DNA of 64,000 nt from Dromiciops gliroides (lineage: Eukaryota; Chordata; Mammalia; Microbiotheria; Microbiotheriidae), in the NCBI RefSeq assembly GCF_019393635.1, contig NC_057866.1, positions 7,489,723-7,553,722 on the forward strand. The letters run 5' to 3'. A program made the position numbers and the translations under genes. Shown here piece after piece: positions 33,120-43,915 of this stretch. Numbering within the stretch: the stretch's first letter is position 1; each line of letters starts with the position of its first letter. The notes below the pieces were generated by a model. That model searched no databases. It saw nothing but the letters and a program-made list of their open reading frames with translations, and had not been told where the DNA came from.

Positions 33120-33860
33120 ATAAAACCACTATGTTGGGGCAAGGTATAGCGTGCCCATCTGTGGCTGCTCAGACTGCTGTGAGCTTGGGAGGCTCTGCCA
33201 CAGATCGGGCACAAACAGTCCTGGTGAACATGGGGGGGCGCGGGCAGCTCTCAAGGGTGCATCTCACGTTGCTTGTGAACTGCTGCAATTCTGCTTTGCT
33301 CATAGATTGTGGCGCCTTCTCTAGTGAGGCCACGCCATGCTGTGTGGGCATCCCTGGAGAGTATGCTGCCAAGGTAAGTGTTCACCTCTTGTTGTGAGGG
33401 CTGCTGAGCCCTTCTCAGGGCTGCCCATCCACCTTTGGCATCCGCCTGTCACCCGGCTCTCACCCGTGGCACCAAGAAGCTGGAGAATGGGCATCGGCTC
33501 TGCCCCAATAAACTGGCTCCAGCGAAACCAGGTTGAGCCAGGGCGGGGCGTCGACCTCAAGCATGTGAATGGGCAGATGAGAACAATTTGTTCTAACAGC
33601 CACGGAGGCTCCTGAAGCAGACCCTGTGGCACCGGCGCTTAGAACTTGGTCAGACAGCCAAGGTGCCCCGGTCACCCAGTGTGCATCCTGGGCCACGCCT
33701 TGGTCTTGACTTTTTGTCTTGCCCCCGGACTTCGATGACTCTGGAAGAGAGAGTGAAGCCAATGACTTCTTGCTGCTCTGCCTCACTTACATCCAGTTTA
33801 TGCATGAGTCCAATGACATCACCCACACCATTTTCCTAAATTTTGAATGCTGTGGAGATA
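33120..33860. repeat. Unclassified dispersed-repeat-like segment
   Basis: GC-richer than its surroundings and without a convincing reading frame. The part at 33745-33830 (AGAGTGAAGCCAATGACTTC, then TGCTCTGCCTCACTTACATC and CATGACATCACC-like text) resembles a marsupial dispersed repeat I recall but cannot name. Some nearby short frames are open by chance. Confidence 0.4.
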
Positions 33861-34057
33861 CAAGATAATCGGTGTGGGGAGGGTTCAGAAAAGACTTTGA
33901 GGAGACCACCCTTGATCTGAGCTAAGCAGGAAGCCTGGGATTATAAGAGGTAGAGTTGAGGAGGGCCCACGGTCCTGGGAAGGGGGTCAGTCAATACAAA
34001 GGAGCCCAACACATCCCTCCAGCTGTGCTCAGCATCTCAGCAGGAGAATTGATTGAT

Positions 34058-34212
34058 TTGTTTGTTTATTTATTATTTTGTGGGGCAATGAGGGTTAAGT
34101 GACTCGCCAGAGTCACACAGCTAGTAAGTGTCAAGGGTCTGAGGCCGAATTTGAACTCAGGTCCCCCTGATCCAAGGCCGGTGATTTATCCACTGCGCCA
34201 CCTAGCTGCCCC
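34058..34212 (-). repeat. CORE-type SINE, antisense
   Basis: TTTATTTATTATTTTG tail, GGGGCAATGAGGGTTAAG, body, GCTGCCCC. Confidence 0.95.
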
Positions 34213-34544
34213 AGGAAGAGAATTATTAAGGAAGATGACAGTTTTCACAGATCAGACCTGACCCACCAGACTTGGGTGGAGGGATGTCCTAATTGGGACC
34301 ACAATTGGACGAGGTCCCAGGAAACAGGTGTCAGGGTGCAGCCTCTGTAGTCAGCAGGAGCCTTGTCCAATCAGGAACCATCATCATTTCCGTGTCTGAC
34401 ACAGGGGCAGAATGAGTGAGAACAATGGGATGGTACAGGCTGCCTGTCATGGCTCCTATGTCCTTAGCCGAAGGGACTCCACACGGGAGTCTTGTTACTT
34501 GTAACTACAACATCAAATAATATATATTTTTTAAATTGCAATGA
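34213..34544. other. Unassigned stretch
   Basis: Nothing recognisable. Confidence 0.3.
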
Positions 34545-34800
34545 TCACAGTCAGCTTGGTGACGCCATCGTACTGGATAGAGCACTAGACCTGGAGTCAG
34601 GAAGACCTGGGTTCAAATCCAGCTGCAAACACTTACTAGCAGCATGACTGTGGGCAAGTCACCGCACAGCTATGTGCCTCCCTTTCCTCATCTATAAAAT
34701 GGGCATAGCAACAGCACCTACCTCCAAGGTTTATTGTGAAGATAAAGGGAGATTTGTAAAGTACTTTGCAAACATTAAAGTGCTATATTAATGTTACCGA
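34545..34800 (+). repeat. Long CORE/MIR-type SINE, sense
   Basis: Head CTGGATAGAGCACTAGACC, TGGGTTCAAATCCAGC, CATCTATAAAATGGGCA, then ATTGTGAAGATAAAGG and GTAAAGTACTTTGCAAA. Confidence 0.85.
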
Positions 34801-34983
34801 TTACTGCTACTGCTGCTGGTGCTGGTGGTGACTACTTGGGGCTCATCTCTTCTGGTCTTGTGTTGTCTCACACTGACCCAAAACATGAAATATCTATGGG
34901 GAAAGATAGCACAGATGGGTGCGAAATTTTTGTGCTTCTATAATACATCAGGATAAAAATCAGTCTTAGAAACCTAGAGCTGG

Positions 34984-35121
34984 GGGCAGCTAGGTGGCGC
35001 AGTGGATAGAGCACCGGCCCTGGAGTCAGGAGGACCTGAGTTCAAATCTGGCCTCAGACACTTGATACTTACTAGCTGTGTGACCCTGGCCAAGTCACTT
35101 AACCCCCATTGCATTACCAAA

Positions 35122-35181
<60 letters not shown>

Positions 35182-35207
35182 AGGAAAGAAAGGAAGAAAG
35201 AAAGAAA
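34984..35207 (+). repeat. CORE-type SINE, sense, with (GAAA)n tail
   Basis: Complete SINE whose A-tail has become a roughly 95-base GAAA microsatellite. TAGAGCTG before and TAGAACTGAAA after may be the target duplication. Confidence 0.95.
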
Positions 35208-35559
35208 GCTAGAACTGAAAGAGACCCCACAGGTCCAACCCCCTCATTTTACATATAAAGAAGTAGAGGCAAGTGCCTCTACTCTACTCTACAGTCATCC
35301 AGAAGTGGGGTGGGGTGCCTGTAGTGTCTAGCTCACAGGGTTATTGTGGGGATCAGGTAGGCGATGTTTATAGATTGGCTCGTGAGTCCTTAAGACTGTT
35401 AATTGTTGTTTTGTTTTGTTTTAGGCAACAGTGGGTTGTTTTCCTCTGCAATCATTATTGTGTTGAAAGCTATGTCTATATGTGCAGGAGAGCTTTCACC
35501 TGGGTGAATCACTCTACCGGTGATCTCTTAATTGCTGAATTTTAATGGCTTTTTCTCAG
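35208..35559. other. Unassigned stretch
   Basis: No gene or named repeat, except a short MIR-like start near 35220. Confidence 0.3.
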
Positions 35560-35910
35560 TCTCAGCTTTTGCCACTATTGATTGCTGGATACTTTCTCCT
35601 GTCTAAGTTTTTGTGATAATGCTGTCTCCTGATTCTCCTCCTACCTACCTAATTAGGTAATTGCTTTAGAATGTCATTTGCTGGATCTTTATCCAGTTCC
35701 CACCTGCTAACCGGGGGTGTCCCATGGAATTCTGTCCTGGGCCATCTTTTCTTCTCCCTTTATATGATTTCATTTGCTGATCATCTCAGTCCCCATGGAT
35801 TTAATTATCATCTTTACACAAATGATTCTCAGAATTATTTATCTAGCTCTAGCCTCTCATGTCCTCAGCCTGCATGTCCAGTTGCCTACTGGACACTTTT
35901 AATTGGATGT

Positions 35911-36281
35911 TGTTAAGGGCTAAAATTCTAGCTAACTGTCTAAAATATCTAATGAGTGGTCGCCAATAAATTATAAGCTTTAGCAAGAGTTAAACTTTTA
36001 AGCATTTATTAAGGAGAATAAGAATTTGTAAAGAGAGAGAAAAAGGCCTAGATTCCTATCTATTAAAGGGAGAGCACATTTCTAGCTCCGCTCTCCACCA
36101 GAGTCCAAAAGAAAAAGCGCGAGACTGAGCGCCAGTCTCTTCCTTCCTCCTCCCACTAGTCCGCGTCACTTCCTGACTCCTGAAGAAAAGACTCCTGGTC
36201 TTGCCCTCAAAGACCTTCGCTTCATGGGCAGAACTCTTCTACAGTTAGTATCCAGCAGGTGGCGTTATTCCAATCGTTACA
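35911..36281 (-). repeat. 3' LTR of the endogenous retrovirus
   Basis: 371 bases. Polyadenylation signal AATAAA on the minus strand at 36005-36010. Differs from the other LTR by two 1-base indels and about two substitutions. Confidence 0.95.
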
Positions 36282-36295
36282 GTCCCCCCTGTTGT
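36282..36295 (-). other. Polypurine tract beside the 3' LTR
   Basis: Minus strand reads AACAGGGGGGAC immediately before the LTR TGTAACG, the expected place for plus-strand priming. Confidence 0.75.
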
Positions 36296-36833
36296 TCCTC
36301 AAGAAACAAAATGTTTCCTTGATGGAACAGTAAAAGAATATAATAACTATTGCTAACTAATAATATGTGAACAACAATATAGAAAAGGAAGAGAGGAAAG
36401 TTTTGTCCAGAGGGGCGATTTTTTTTTTTGTCCTCATGAACCGACGCTTTTGATATTAGTCTTGCAAAGGGAGGGCCTCTGCAGAGAGTACATGTTACAG
36501 ATGGTGTATATTATAACAGAAAGAGAAAAAAACAACAAAAACAACAAATCAAAACTGTTCATTTAAAGTCTCTGAAAGTCTTTTCTCAGATGTCCTCTAG
36601 GTGTAGTCGTGAATGGAAGTCTTTTCAGGGGTTGATGTGTGGATGCTGGTAATCAGCCAGGAAAATTTCCTACAAAATTGAGCTTAACACAACTTTAAAA
36701 TAGCTTTGTCAATAATCAAATCAAACAATGAAAGTTCTCAAAAACATGTCTAAGGGAATTCAGAATCTTGGTTGTTACACATGAAACATATAATAAAACA
36801 AAAATTGAACCATTCTTTAAAATTATAATATTA

Positions 36834-36852
36834 CTATAGTCCCCCCTTATGG
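36834..36852 (-). other. Second polypurine-like tract inside the ERV
   Basis: Minus strand reads CCATAAGGGGGGACTATAG, repeating the GGGGGGACT of the LTR-adjacent tract some 550 bases away. Confidence 0.6.
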
Positions 36853-38251
36853 AGGGTATTTGAGAAGACAATTGCTGCGATATTAATTTTTAAAAATAAT
36901 TTTTATCTTTGTTTCATCACTTTTTGCATCATCTGCCTAATTATCCTCATGCCATTATGAGAAATTAGAAAATCTAATATAATTGTAACAGGTGTCAAGG
37001 CCAAATTCAACACTGTTATTTATCATGACACCTGAGATAATTATGGGGGTTACCATAAAAGAACAGAGAAATGATGGGATATGAGCATTCCCACACTTGA
37101 GCAATATATACTGCCCATACAGTATGCCAGGCTTAAAATAGGTGGATGGAATATATGTCCATGCCACCAAACATATTGGAGGAAACTGAGTCAGACTTAA
37201 TCAGATGCATGGGATTGAGATGTCCATGGCATCAGGCATATAGGAGGGGGCATAGAAGCCAGGTGTAGAAGTGAGATGGGTGGGATGAATACTTCCAGCC
37301 ATCTGTACAATATTGTGGGGAAAAATAAAATAAAATATTAAACCAAGAGAATCCAACCTCAACATTAGTCAAAAAGCCGTTCCCTCGGCCATACCTTGAC
37401 TTCATGCATGTCTCCCCTCATGTGACAGTTCAGTGTCTGCTCTTGCATATATTCTCTTGTGATTGGATGGCATCTTGGCCAACTGGCATCTGATAACTCA
37501 GAATAAAGGCAATTAATGTCTTAAATGATAAATTCCCATAATCCAAGTCTCATATGGATTTAAAAATTGAGGATAATAAATGATTGCAAAAAATGTGAAT
37601 ACATCTTGACTCAGAACACAATATATAATTATGCAACAATTTCAAATAATACCCCTTTTTTTTTAACTTAGTATACAATTACTTTTTTGAAAAATCTGAA
37701 CATATTTAAATACAAGTTAAAGCACAACACAATCTCAAAGAAAACTTTTACAAATGTTCCCCTCTTTTTTTTTTTTTTTTGGAATATGCTTATCAAAAAT
37801 AATACTTCTAGAATCAATTTACACTTGCCATGGCAAACAATTTGCCAGGGAAATGCTTTAAAGAGTTTGATCAAATAATCAGTTGAGAAAAAATAACAAA
37901 AACAAACAACTCAGAATATGGGAGCACAATACTCCTAGAATTAACATTGTATAATAAAATCAAAACCATCTTGCAAGTTTCAAAATTAGATAGACAAATG
38001 AATAGAAGAAAATACACATGGAACAATAAAATACAGTGAAATTCAAACTAAGGAAATCTAAATGAATATGAACTTAATATCAATAAGAGTATTATAAAAT
38101 ATAACTTGATCACATGACTATAAAAAGCTTTTACAAATATTCTCCTTGTTTAGAAACTAAGTATAAGACACAATCTCAAAAGCATGAAAATCTCTATGAA
38201 AATAAACCCATACCATTAATTTCAAAATGTATATATAATAGCACAGAAATC

Positions 38252-38992
38252 CTATGTAACCTCTGAACTGATACTATTACTCTGAGTGAATTCAGAACAC
38301 TTTTGATTCCGATATCTAAAATCCCCAATACTCATATCAATACCTTGCTGCTTACTTCTACATTTCTGTAAAATATATACCCTTCCATGGCAAAAGAAGC
38401 AGAGTCTTGAACTATGTTGATTGTCATTCTTATTCAGCTTAAGTTTTTCTTCTTTAACCCCTCTATATTGTCTGTCGGGCTTTTCACCATACAAATGCTT
38501 TATAAGATTACTAATTAAAGACAAAAGCAGGTTAGCAAAATTATGAACAAAACGAGCATATCTGTAATTTAAAGAGTTTTCTAAGATTGTCTCAAAAGCA
38601 CAGCCAGGCCGGGAAGGGCTGAGCCTGAAGCTGCAAATGCAGGTAGAAAAGTTGAGCATGCGCATCAGATCTCTGGACTTCCCAGGCAGGGGAAGCTATG
38701 GGCTTGGCCATGGGAGGAGTAGAGGGTGGGGTCTGGAGAGGAGGGGAGGGACCAGAGCAATTTGAATCAGACTTGATTTTGAACTCAGGCCTGGATTCCT
38801 CTTCCCCCACTTTGCCTCCAGGCATGCAAAATTAAAGCAACAATTACTGTTAGAACTGGGAAAAGCTGCGGGAATCTCTTCAGGTTTCTCTGAAAAAGCA
38901 TGGTTGGGAGAGGGAGAGATATTTCCTTGTGTGAGTAAGTTGCTGGCTCTTTTAACAAAAATAAAAAGAAAAATAGAAAATCCACAAAACAA
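38252..38992 (-). pseudogene. Degraded Gag region of the ERV
   Basis: Several overlapping broken frames. One carries a proline-rich stretch (PSPPLQTPPSTPPM, about 38700-38760). Another, open for 137 codons (38252-38665), has a zinc-knuckle-like C-x2-C-x4-Y-x4-C at 38360-38401, where the nucleocapsid consensus has histidine at the tyrosine. Basic residues follow the last cysteine. Placement downstream of the primer site fits Gag. Not functional. Confidence 0.6.
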
Positions 38993-39190
38993 AGCATTAA
39001 CATGATCTTATCTCCCATTTGTCTGGTTAAACAGACTAAAATCAAAAATAGGGTAATAGGGAGTTTAAAAGGTCCATTCGAAAAATTTAAAGGGAAAACA
39101 CAGCCAGTACGCCAGTACTTGGCAGTTAAAGGGAGAGGGTAGAGAAAATGCCTTACCCAACCAGAAGATCAGAAGACAGGTTTAGCTTTC

Positions 39191-39207
39191 CTCTTCGTGG
39201 TCAGCCA
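39191..39207 (-). other. Primer-binding-site-like sequence of the ERV
   Basis: Two bases inside the 5' LTR the minus strand reads TGGCTGACCACGAAGAG. It starts with the TGG that pairs with tRNA CCA ends, and the rest resembles the 3' end of an arginine tRNA with one or two extra bases. Confidence 0.55.
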
Positions 39208-39209
39208 TC

Positions 39210-39582
39210 TGTTAAGGGCTAAAATTCTAGCTAAACTGTCTAAAATATCTAATGAGTGGTCGCCAATAAATTATAAGCTTTAGCAAGAGTTAAACTTTTA
39301 AGCATTTATTAAGGAGAATAAGAATTTGGTAAAGAGAGAGAAAAAGGCCTAGATTCCTATCTATTAAAGGGAGAGCACATTTCTAGCTCCGCTCTCCACC
39401 AGAGTCCAAAAGAAAAAGCGCGAGACTGAGCGCCAGTCTCTTCCTTCCTCCTCCCACTAGTCCGCGTCACTTCCTGACTCCTGAAGAAAAGACTCCATGT
39501 CTTGCCCTCAAAGACCTTCGCTTCATGGGCAGAACTCTTCTACAGTTAGTATCCAGCAGGTGGCGTTATTCCAATCGTTACA
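39210..39582 (-). repeat. 5' LTR of the endogenous retrovirus
   Basis: 373 bases, about 99% identical to 35911-36281. Confidence 0.95.
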
Positions 39583-39779
39583 ATGTCCTTATAGACTCCT
39601 TAAACCCATCATGTCCCCCATACACACTCATCTTTCTCCCCAACTCTTACTTTCCCCATTACTATAGAGGGCATTACCATCCTTCCAGTCTCTCTGGCTT
39701 GCAACTCAAAAGTCATCTTCAACTCCCCACAATCTCTTAACCCATATCAGAGCTGTAGTCAAGACTTGCCAAGTTCACT

Positions 39780-40065
39780 TCTGTAACATGTCTATTTCAC
39801 CTCTGTACCATCCTTTGTCAATTTTATCTCAGCAATATCTCTTGTCAATTTCACCTCTGCAATGTCTATTGTTCATTTCACTTCTATAACATCTCTTGTC
39901 CATTTCTCCTCTGCAATATCTCTTGTCCATTTCTCCTTGGCAACATCTCCCCATTTCCCCTCTACAACATCTCATGTCCATTTCACTTCTGCAGCATCTC
40001 TTGTCCATTTCATCTCTGCAACATCCCTTGTCCATTTCACCTCTGCAGCTTCTCCTGAATGTTTC
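39780..40065 (+). repeat. 27-bp minisatellite inside the L2
   Basis: About ten imperfect units built on CATTTCACCTCTGCAACATC followed by TCTTGTC. Because 27 is a multiple of three, both strands show a nine-residue repeat (plus-strand SLVHFTSAA). This is a by-product, not a gene. The unit resembles the L2 sequence expected at this point. Confidence 0.88.
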
Positions 40066-40640
40066 CTTCTCTCCTCTAGCTACCTCTACTCTGGTGCAAG
40101 CACTCATCACCTCATACCTGGAATTAGCTGCTGGGGGGGAGAGGGGTCTGCTACCTCCAGTCTCATCCCACTCCAGTCCATTCTCTACTCAGTTGTTAAA
40201 GTGACCTTCTCAAAGCATAACTCTTCCACGGCATGTCACTTCCTCTATTGAATAAACTCCAGGGGCTCCTTATCAATTCAGGATCAAATATACAATTCTC
40301 TATTTGGTGCTGCAAACCCTTTACAATGTGGCCCTTTCCTCCCTTTCTAGGCTTCTTACCCTTCACTCCCCTCTCCACACTCTACAGTCCAGTGACAGAG
40401 GTCTCCTCCATTGTTCCTTGCACATGCCAATCCATCTCGAGACTTAGGGGTTTGCAATGTTCTTTAGGCCTCAAATGTTGTCCCTCCTCTCCTCCCCCTC
40501 CTGGCTTCCTTCAAGATTCATCTTAAATCCCATCTTTCTGTAACAGGCCCTTCTTGACTCCCCCTCTTCCCCAAGTTAGCACTGCGCCTGGCACATAGTA
40601 GGTGATTAATAAATGCTTGTTGAATGATTGGCTTAGGGAT

Positions 40641-41154
40641 CTGCCATTGAGGGGTGCATCTAACCATGGATGTGGTCCCAGGAGGGCAGCCACTGCAGCT
40701 CCCACTCAGGCCCCACTCACCATTCATCCCCTAGTTGAGGAGACCACACCTGTCACTTCTGACCTCATGGCCAGATGACTCCAATAGCCTTGGGGGCCTT
40801 AGCTCTCCCTTTGAGTCTGGGAGGGTGTTTTCAAAAGCTCTGATGCTGGAACTCTCTCTGGCTTGGCCTGGCCTGACCTCTGTCATTGAGTGCCTTGAAC
40901 TGAAATGGATTTTCCCCCATGGGTTGTCCTGCTTTTAATCAGGGCATCCCCTTTGTAGCTCACACCCTGAAGGAGTTGGCTGGCCACCAGGGCATGGGAA
41001 GTGGGGGTGGGATTCACCTCTCATATCATCTAGGAATGACAAGCCTCATGGAAAAAGGGACACAGACCCTCAGAGCCACTTCCTGTTAGGGCCTCGATGA
41101 TTCTAGCTTGTTAGAAGAGTTCCCAGTCCCTGTCCCTGTCCAGGCCTTCCTCCC
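40641..41154. other. Unassigned stretch
   Basis: No gene or named repeat seen. Confidence 0.3.
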
Positions 41155-41610
41155 ACTTAGATGCCATTCCACCAGTCTCTTCTTTCTCCCAACCATCCTG
41201 CATCCAGCTGCCACAGTGATTTTCCTAAAGCAGATCTCTGACCATATCCCTATCCTCCTCTAGAAACTGCTGTGTCTCCCTATTGCCTTGAGGATAAAAT
41301 ACAAACCCATCTCTTTAGCTTGTAAACCCCTTAAGGGTCAGGTTCCAACTTACCTTTCCAGGCTGATTATACATCTCTCTCTCTCTCCTCGTTCATTCAT
41401 TCTATGTTACTGTCAGCTCACCTTTGCATAGCCTGTCCCCCATGCCTAGAATGCACTCTTTCCTCACCACTACTTCTTTGAAACAAATGATACATATGTT
41501 TGTTATATTCCCCTTATGCCCAGCAGGATAGAAGGTCCTATTTATAACCGCAGCTCCTGACACAGTGCCTGACACTAGTAGGTGCTTAATAAATGCTCAG
41601 GCTTGATGAG
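41155..41610 (+). repeat. L2 LINE 3' end
   Basis: GTGATTTTCCTAAAGCAGA, GACCATATCCCTATCC, CCATGCCTAGAATGCACTC and GTAGGTGCTTAATAAATGC are in L2 order. Confidence 0.85.
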
Positions 41611-42486
41611 ACCAGGTGGACCTCCCCAGGATTATGGAGACTTTGGAGGGCCTCCTCAGTGTCATAGAGGCTTTGGAGAATCAGGGGTCACAGAGACTTG
41701 ATGGGTTGTTAGTACATGTAGGCAAGCACCTTCCAATTCCTGTGGCCTTGAGGGAATTTCCTCCACCCAGTTCTGTCAGTGGGAGGTGTTTGGGAAGGTA
41801 GCAGAAGGTAGAGGATGTGATAAGAAGTAGAGTAAGGGTAGGTACAGACTTGACCAGGGGCTAAAAGCCAGAGAAAGTGGTGGTGCTTATTCACATACAT
41901 CCAGCCCAAGGTGCTGACTAGACGGAGCTGGTGAGATTCCTGGAGGAGGAACAAAGTGGTTTATGCTCAGGAACCTGTCCAAGACTGGGTCAGGCTAGAT
42001 TAGCATCAGCAGCAGCATCGATATCGGTGGCAGCGGCGGTGGGATGCCTGGTGAAAGCAAACTAAGTCCAGCCTGTAGCTTTGTTCCTCCTCCTCTTTTC
42101 CTAGAAGTCATTGCTGGAAAAATCTCCACTCATGACTTAGATTGAAATCCCCCTTTCCTCTGATTCTCCTGACTGGAGGAGAGAGGGCTGAGGAAGATGG
42201 GAAAAATTAAAACTCACTTGCAACATTACTGAATTTGCAACCATTAGCACTCTGTTCTTTTCCTGCTTATAGACATGTTTCATGTTATCAGATTATGGTA
42301 ATAAAACACATGGCCTTTAATAGTGAATTGCTAAATCCTGTGGTTTAAAGGAATTAAACTTGAGGTTTCCTGGGAAAAATAAGGACTTGAGTTAAAGAAT
42401 TTGACTTTTTATTTTAAAATTCTGAATATATTCCAGAATACACCTACTATACTGCCTTGAACCCTAAGAGAAAATGAGTAAGGTGG
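41611..42486. other. Unassigned stretch
   Basis: No gene; a short GCAGCAGCATCG-type trinucleotide patch near 42010. No named repeat. Confidence 0.3.
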
Positions 42487-42645
42487 GGGTGGCAGCTAAG
42501 TGGCACAGTGGATAGAGCACCAGCCCTGGATTCAGGAGTACCTGAGTTAAAATCCGGCCTCAGACACTTGACACTTACTAGCTGTGTGACCCTGGGCAAG
42601 TCACTTAACCCCCACTGCCCCGCAAAAAAAAAAAAAAAAAGAAAA
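42487..42645 (+). repeat. CORE-type SINE, sense
   Basis: Complete copy with an A-tail. Target duplication AGAAAATGAGTAAGGTG on both sides. Confidence 0.95.
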
Positions 42646-42789
42646 AGAAAATGAGTAAGGTGACAAATCAGGCAGGGGGTGTTGTAATTATCTGCAGGTG
42701 CACTTTTTGGCTCTGCACCTATCCTGTCCCCAGTGATATGCCCTGTATTCACACCTACCCCCCCCACACCCACACCCACACCCACTGTT

Positions 42790-43270
42790 TTACTTGTTTA
42801 ATTGACTATACTCTAGTTTCCCTCAGGACTCAGTTCAAGCACTACCCCTGTATGTGGGGCCTCTTTCCCTGATTCTTCCAGTTGCCAGTGTCTGCTCCTC
42901 CCCATATAATCACTTTGTATTGATTTTGTTTATGTTTCATATTTCTTTCTTTTTTTTTTTTTTTTGCAGGGCAATGGGGGTTAAGTGACTTGCCCAGGGT
43001 CACACAGCTAGTAAGTGTCAAGTGTCTGAGGCCGGATTTGAACTCAGGAACTCCTGAATCCAAGGCCGGTGCTCTATCCACTGCGCCACCTAGCTGCCCC
43101 CTTCATATTTATTTCTATGTGCACATGTTGTCTTCCTCGTTCCGATGTCAGCTCCTTGAGGACAGGGCTGTTTGTTTTATTCTCCATATCCCCAGCACCT
43201 AGCATAGTGTCTGGAACTCAGTAGACACTTAATAAATGCTTGTTGAATAAATGAATGAACTGAATGAATG
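42790..43270 (+). repeat. L2 LINE 3' end, split by a SINE
   Basis: CTCAGGACTCAGTTCAAGCA, then after the SINE CAGCTCCTTGAGGACAGGG, CCCCAGCACCTAGCATAG and AATAAATGCTTGTTGAA. Confidence 0.85.
42950..43101 (-). repeat. CORE-type SINE, antisense
   Basis: T-run to TAGCTGCCCC. CTTCATATTT-like sequence repeats on both sides. Confidence 0.95.
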
Positions 43271-43279
43271 TGTAGATTA

Positions 43280-43460
43280 CCAGACAATCAATTAGTCAAC
43301 GAACATTTGTTAAGCACCTGCTATATGCTGGGAAACACTTGAAACAGTGGGAGCCCCCAGAAGGCTCAGAATCCCCAGCGAATGATCTTCCTGGAGGTAT
43401 CCCAGCCTGGCCAAAGAAGGGTCAAAGACAGTCCCTGCTCTCAAGGAGACCCTCAAGGAA
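43280..43460 (+). repeat. Old interspersed repeat (unclassified)
   Basis: GAACATTTGTTAAGCACCTG, then CAGTCCCTGCTCTCAAGG: same module as 18433-18600. Confidence 0.5.
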
Positions 43461-43839
43461 ACAGGGAAGAGAATGGAAATGCCCACCTTGGCATCCGAGA
43501 ATTGAATTGCCAAGAGCCCGATGCTAACTCAGGGGCCGTGTGGTCTGAGCCCCTCCTAGTATAAGAATTTTCCCTGTAATATTTCTGACAAGGGGTCACT
43601 CTGCCTGGGCTGGAGACCCCCGGTGACACCTCCCCCCCCCTCTTCTCCTGAAGCAGCACTTTGAGACCACTCTCATTGTGGGGAAGTTTGCCTGATATTG
43701 GGCAGAACTGTGTCTTTTTGCAGCTTTTACTCATTACTCTTGTTTCTGCCTTGTGGGACCCAATTCCTTTCTTCCCCAGGACAGCCCTTCCAACACTTGA
43801 AGACCCCTTCTCCAGGCCAAACATCCCAGGTTCCTTTGC

Positions 43840-43915
43840 TGTTGTTTAGTCATTTTCAGTAGGGTCTGACTCTTCGTGACCCCATTTGGGTTTTTTTCAG
43901 CAGAGATACTGGAGA
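43840..43915 (-). repeat. MAR1-like SINE tail, antisense
   Basis: TTTAGTCATTTTCAGTAGGG, TCTGACTCTTCGTGACCCC, GAGATACTGGAGAGG. Confidence 0.8.

Larger units (their letters stand above)
35911..39582 (-). mobile_element. Short endogenous retrovirus with two LTRs
   Basis: Two copies of about 372 bases bracket a 2.9-kb interior, with ATGT on both outer sides (35907-35910 and 39583-39586), a 4-bp duplication. Minus orientation is set by three signs: the LTR reads TGTAACG...TTAACA, with AATAAA on the minus strand; a purine tract lies beside the lower-coordinate LTR; and a primer-binding-like site lies beside the upper one. The interior is too small for gag, pol and env. I see only Gag-like remnants and no polymerase motifs, so this is a defective, non-autonomous or deleted element. 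Confidence 0.93.
35560..40640 (+). mobile_element. L2 LINE fragment, split by an endogenous retrovirus
   Basis: At 35700-35860 the frame reads VPWNSVLGHLFFSLYM and HGFNYHLYTNDSQNYL, a decayed L2/CR1-clade reverse transcriptase (consensus has a YADD box; here YTND). Sequence resumes at 39583 after the retrovirus and runs through a minisatellite to the usual L2 3' end: CAGGGGCTCCTTATC, CACATGCCAATCCATC, GCCTGGCACATAGTAGG and AATAAATGCTTGTTGAA. Dead, ancient copy. Confidence 0.85.

Noticed and set aside
33460..33786. Minus-strand 108-codon frame
   Set aside because: No homology recognised, overlaps an opposite open frame, and lies in a probable dispersed repeat.
34984..35110. tRNA gene from A- and B-box-like motifs
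   Set aside because: The motifs belong to the tRNA-derived SINE head; no cloverleaf can be formed and copies are dispersed.
39783..40060. CRISPR-like repeat array
   Set aside because: Units are contiguous and imperfect with no unique spacers, and the DNA is mammalian.
39829..40110. Cysteine-rich repeated frame (CRGEMDKRC type)
   Set aside because: Reverse reading of the 27-bp minisatellite inside an L2.
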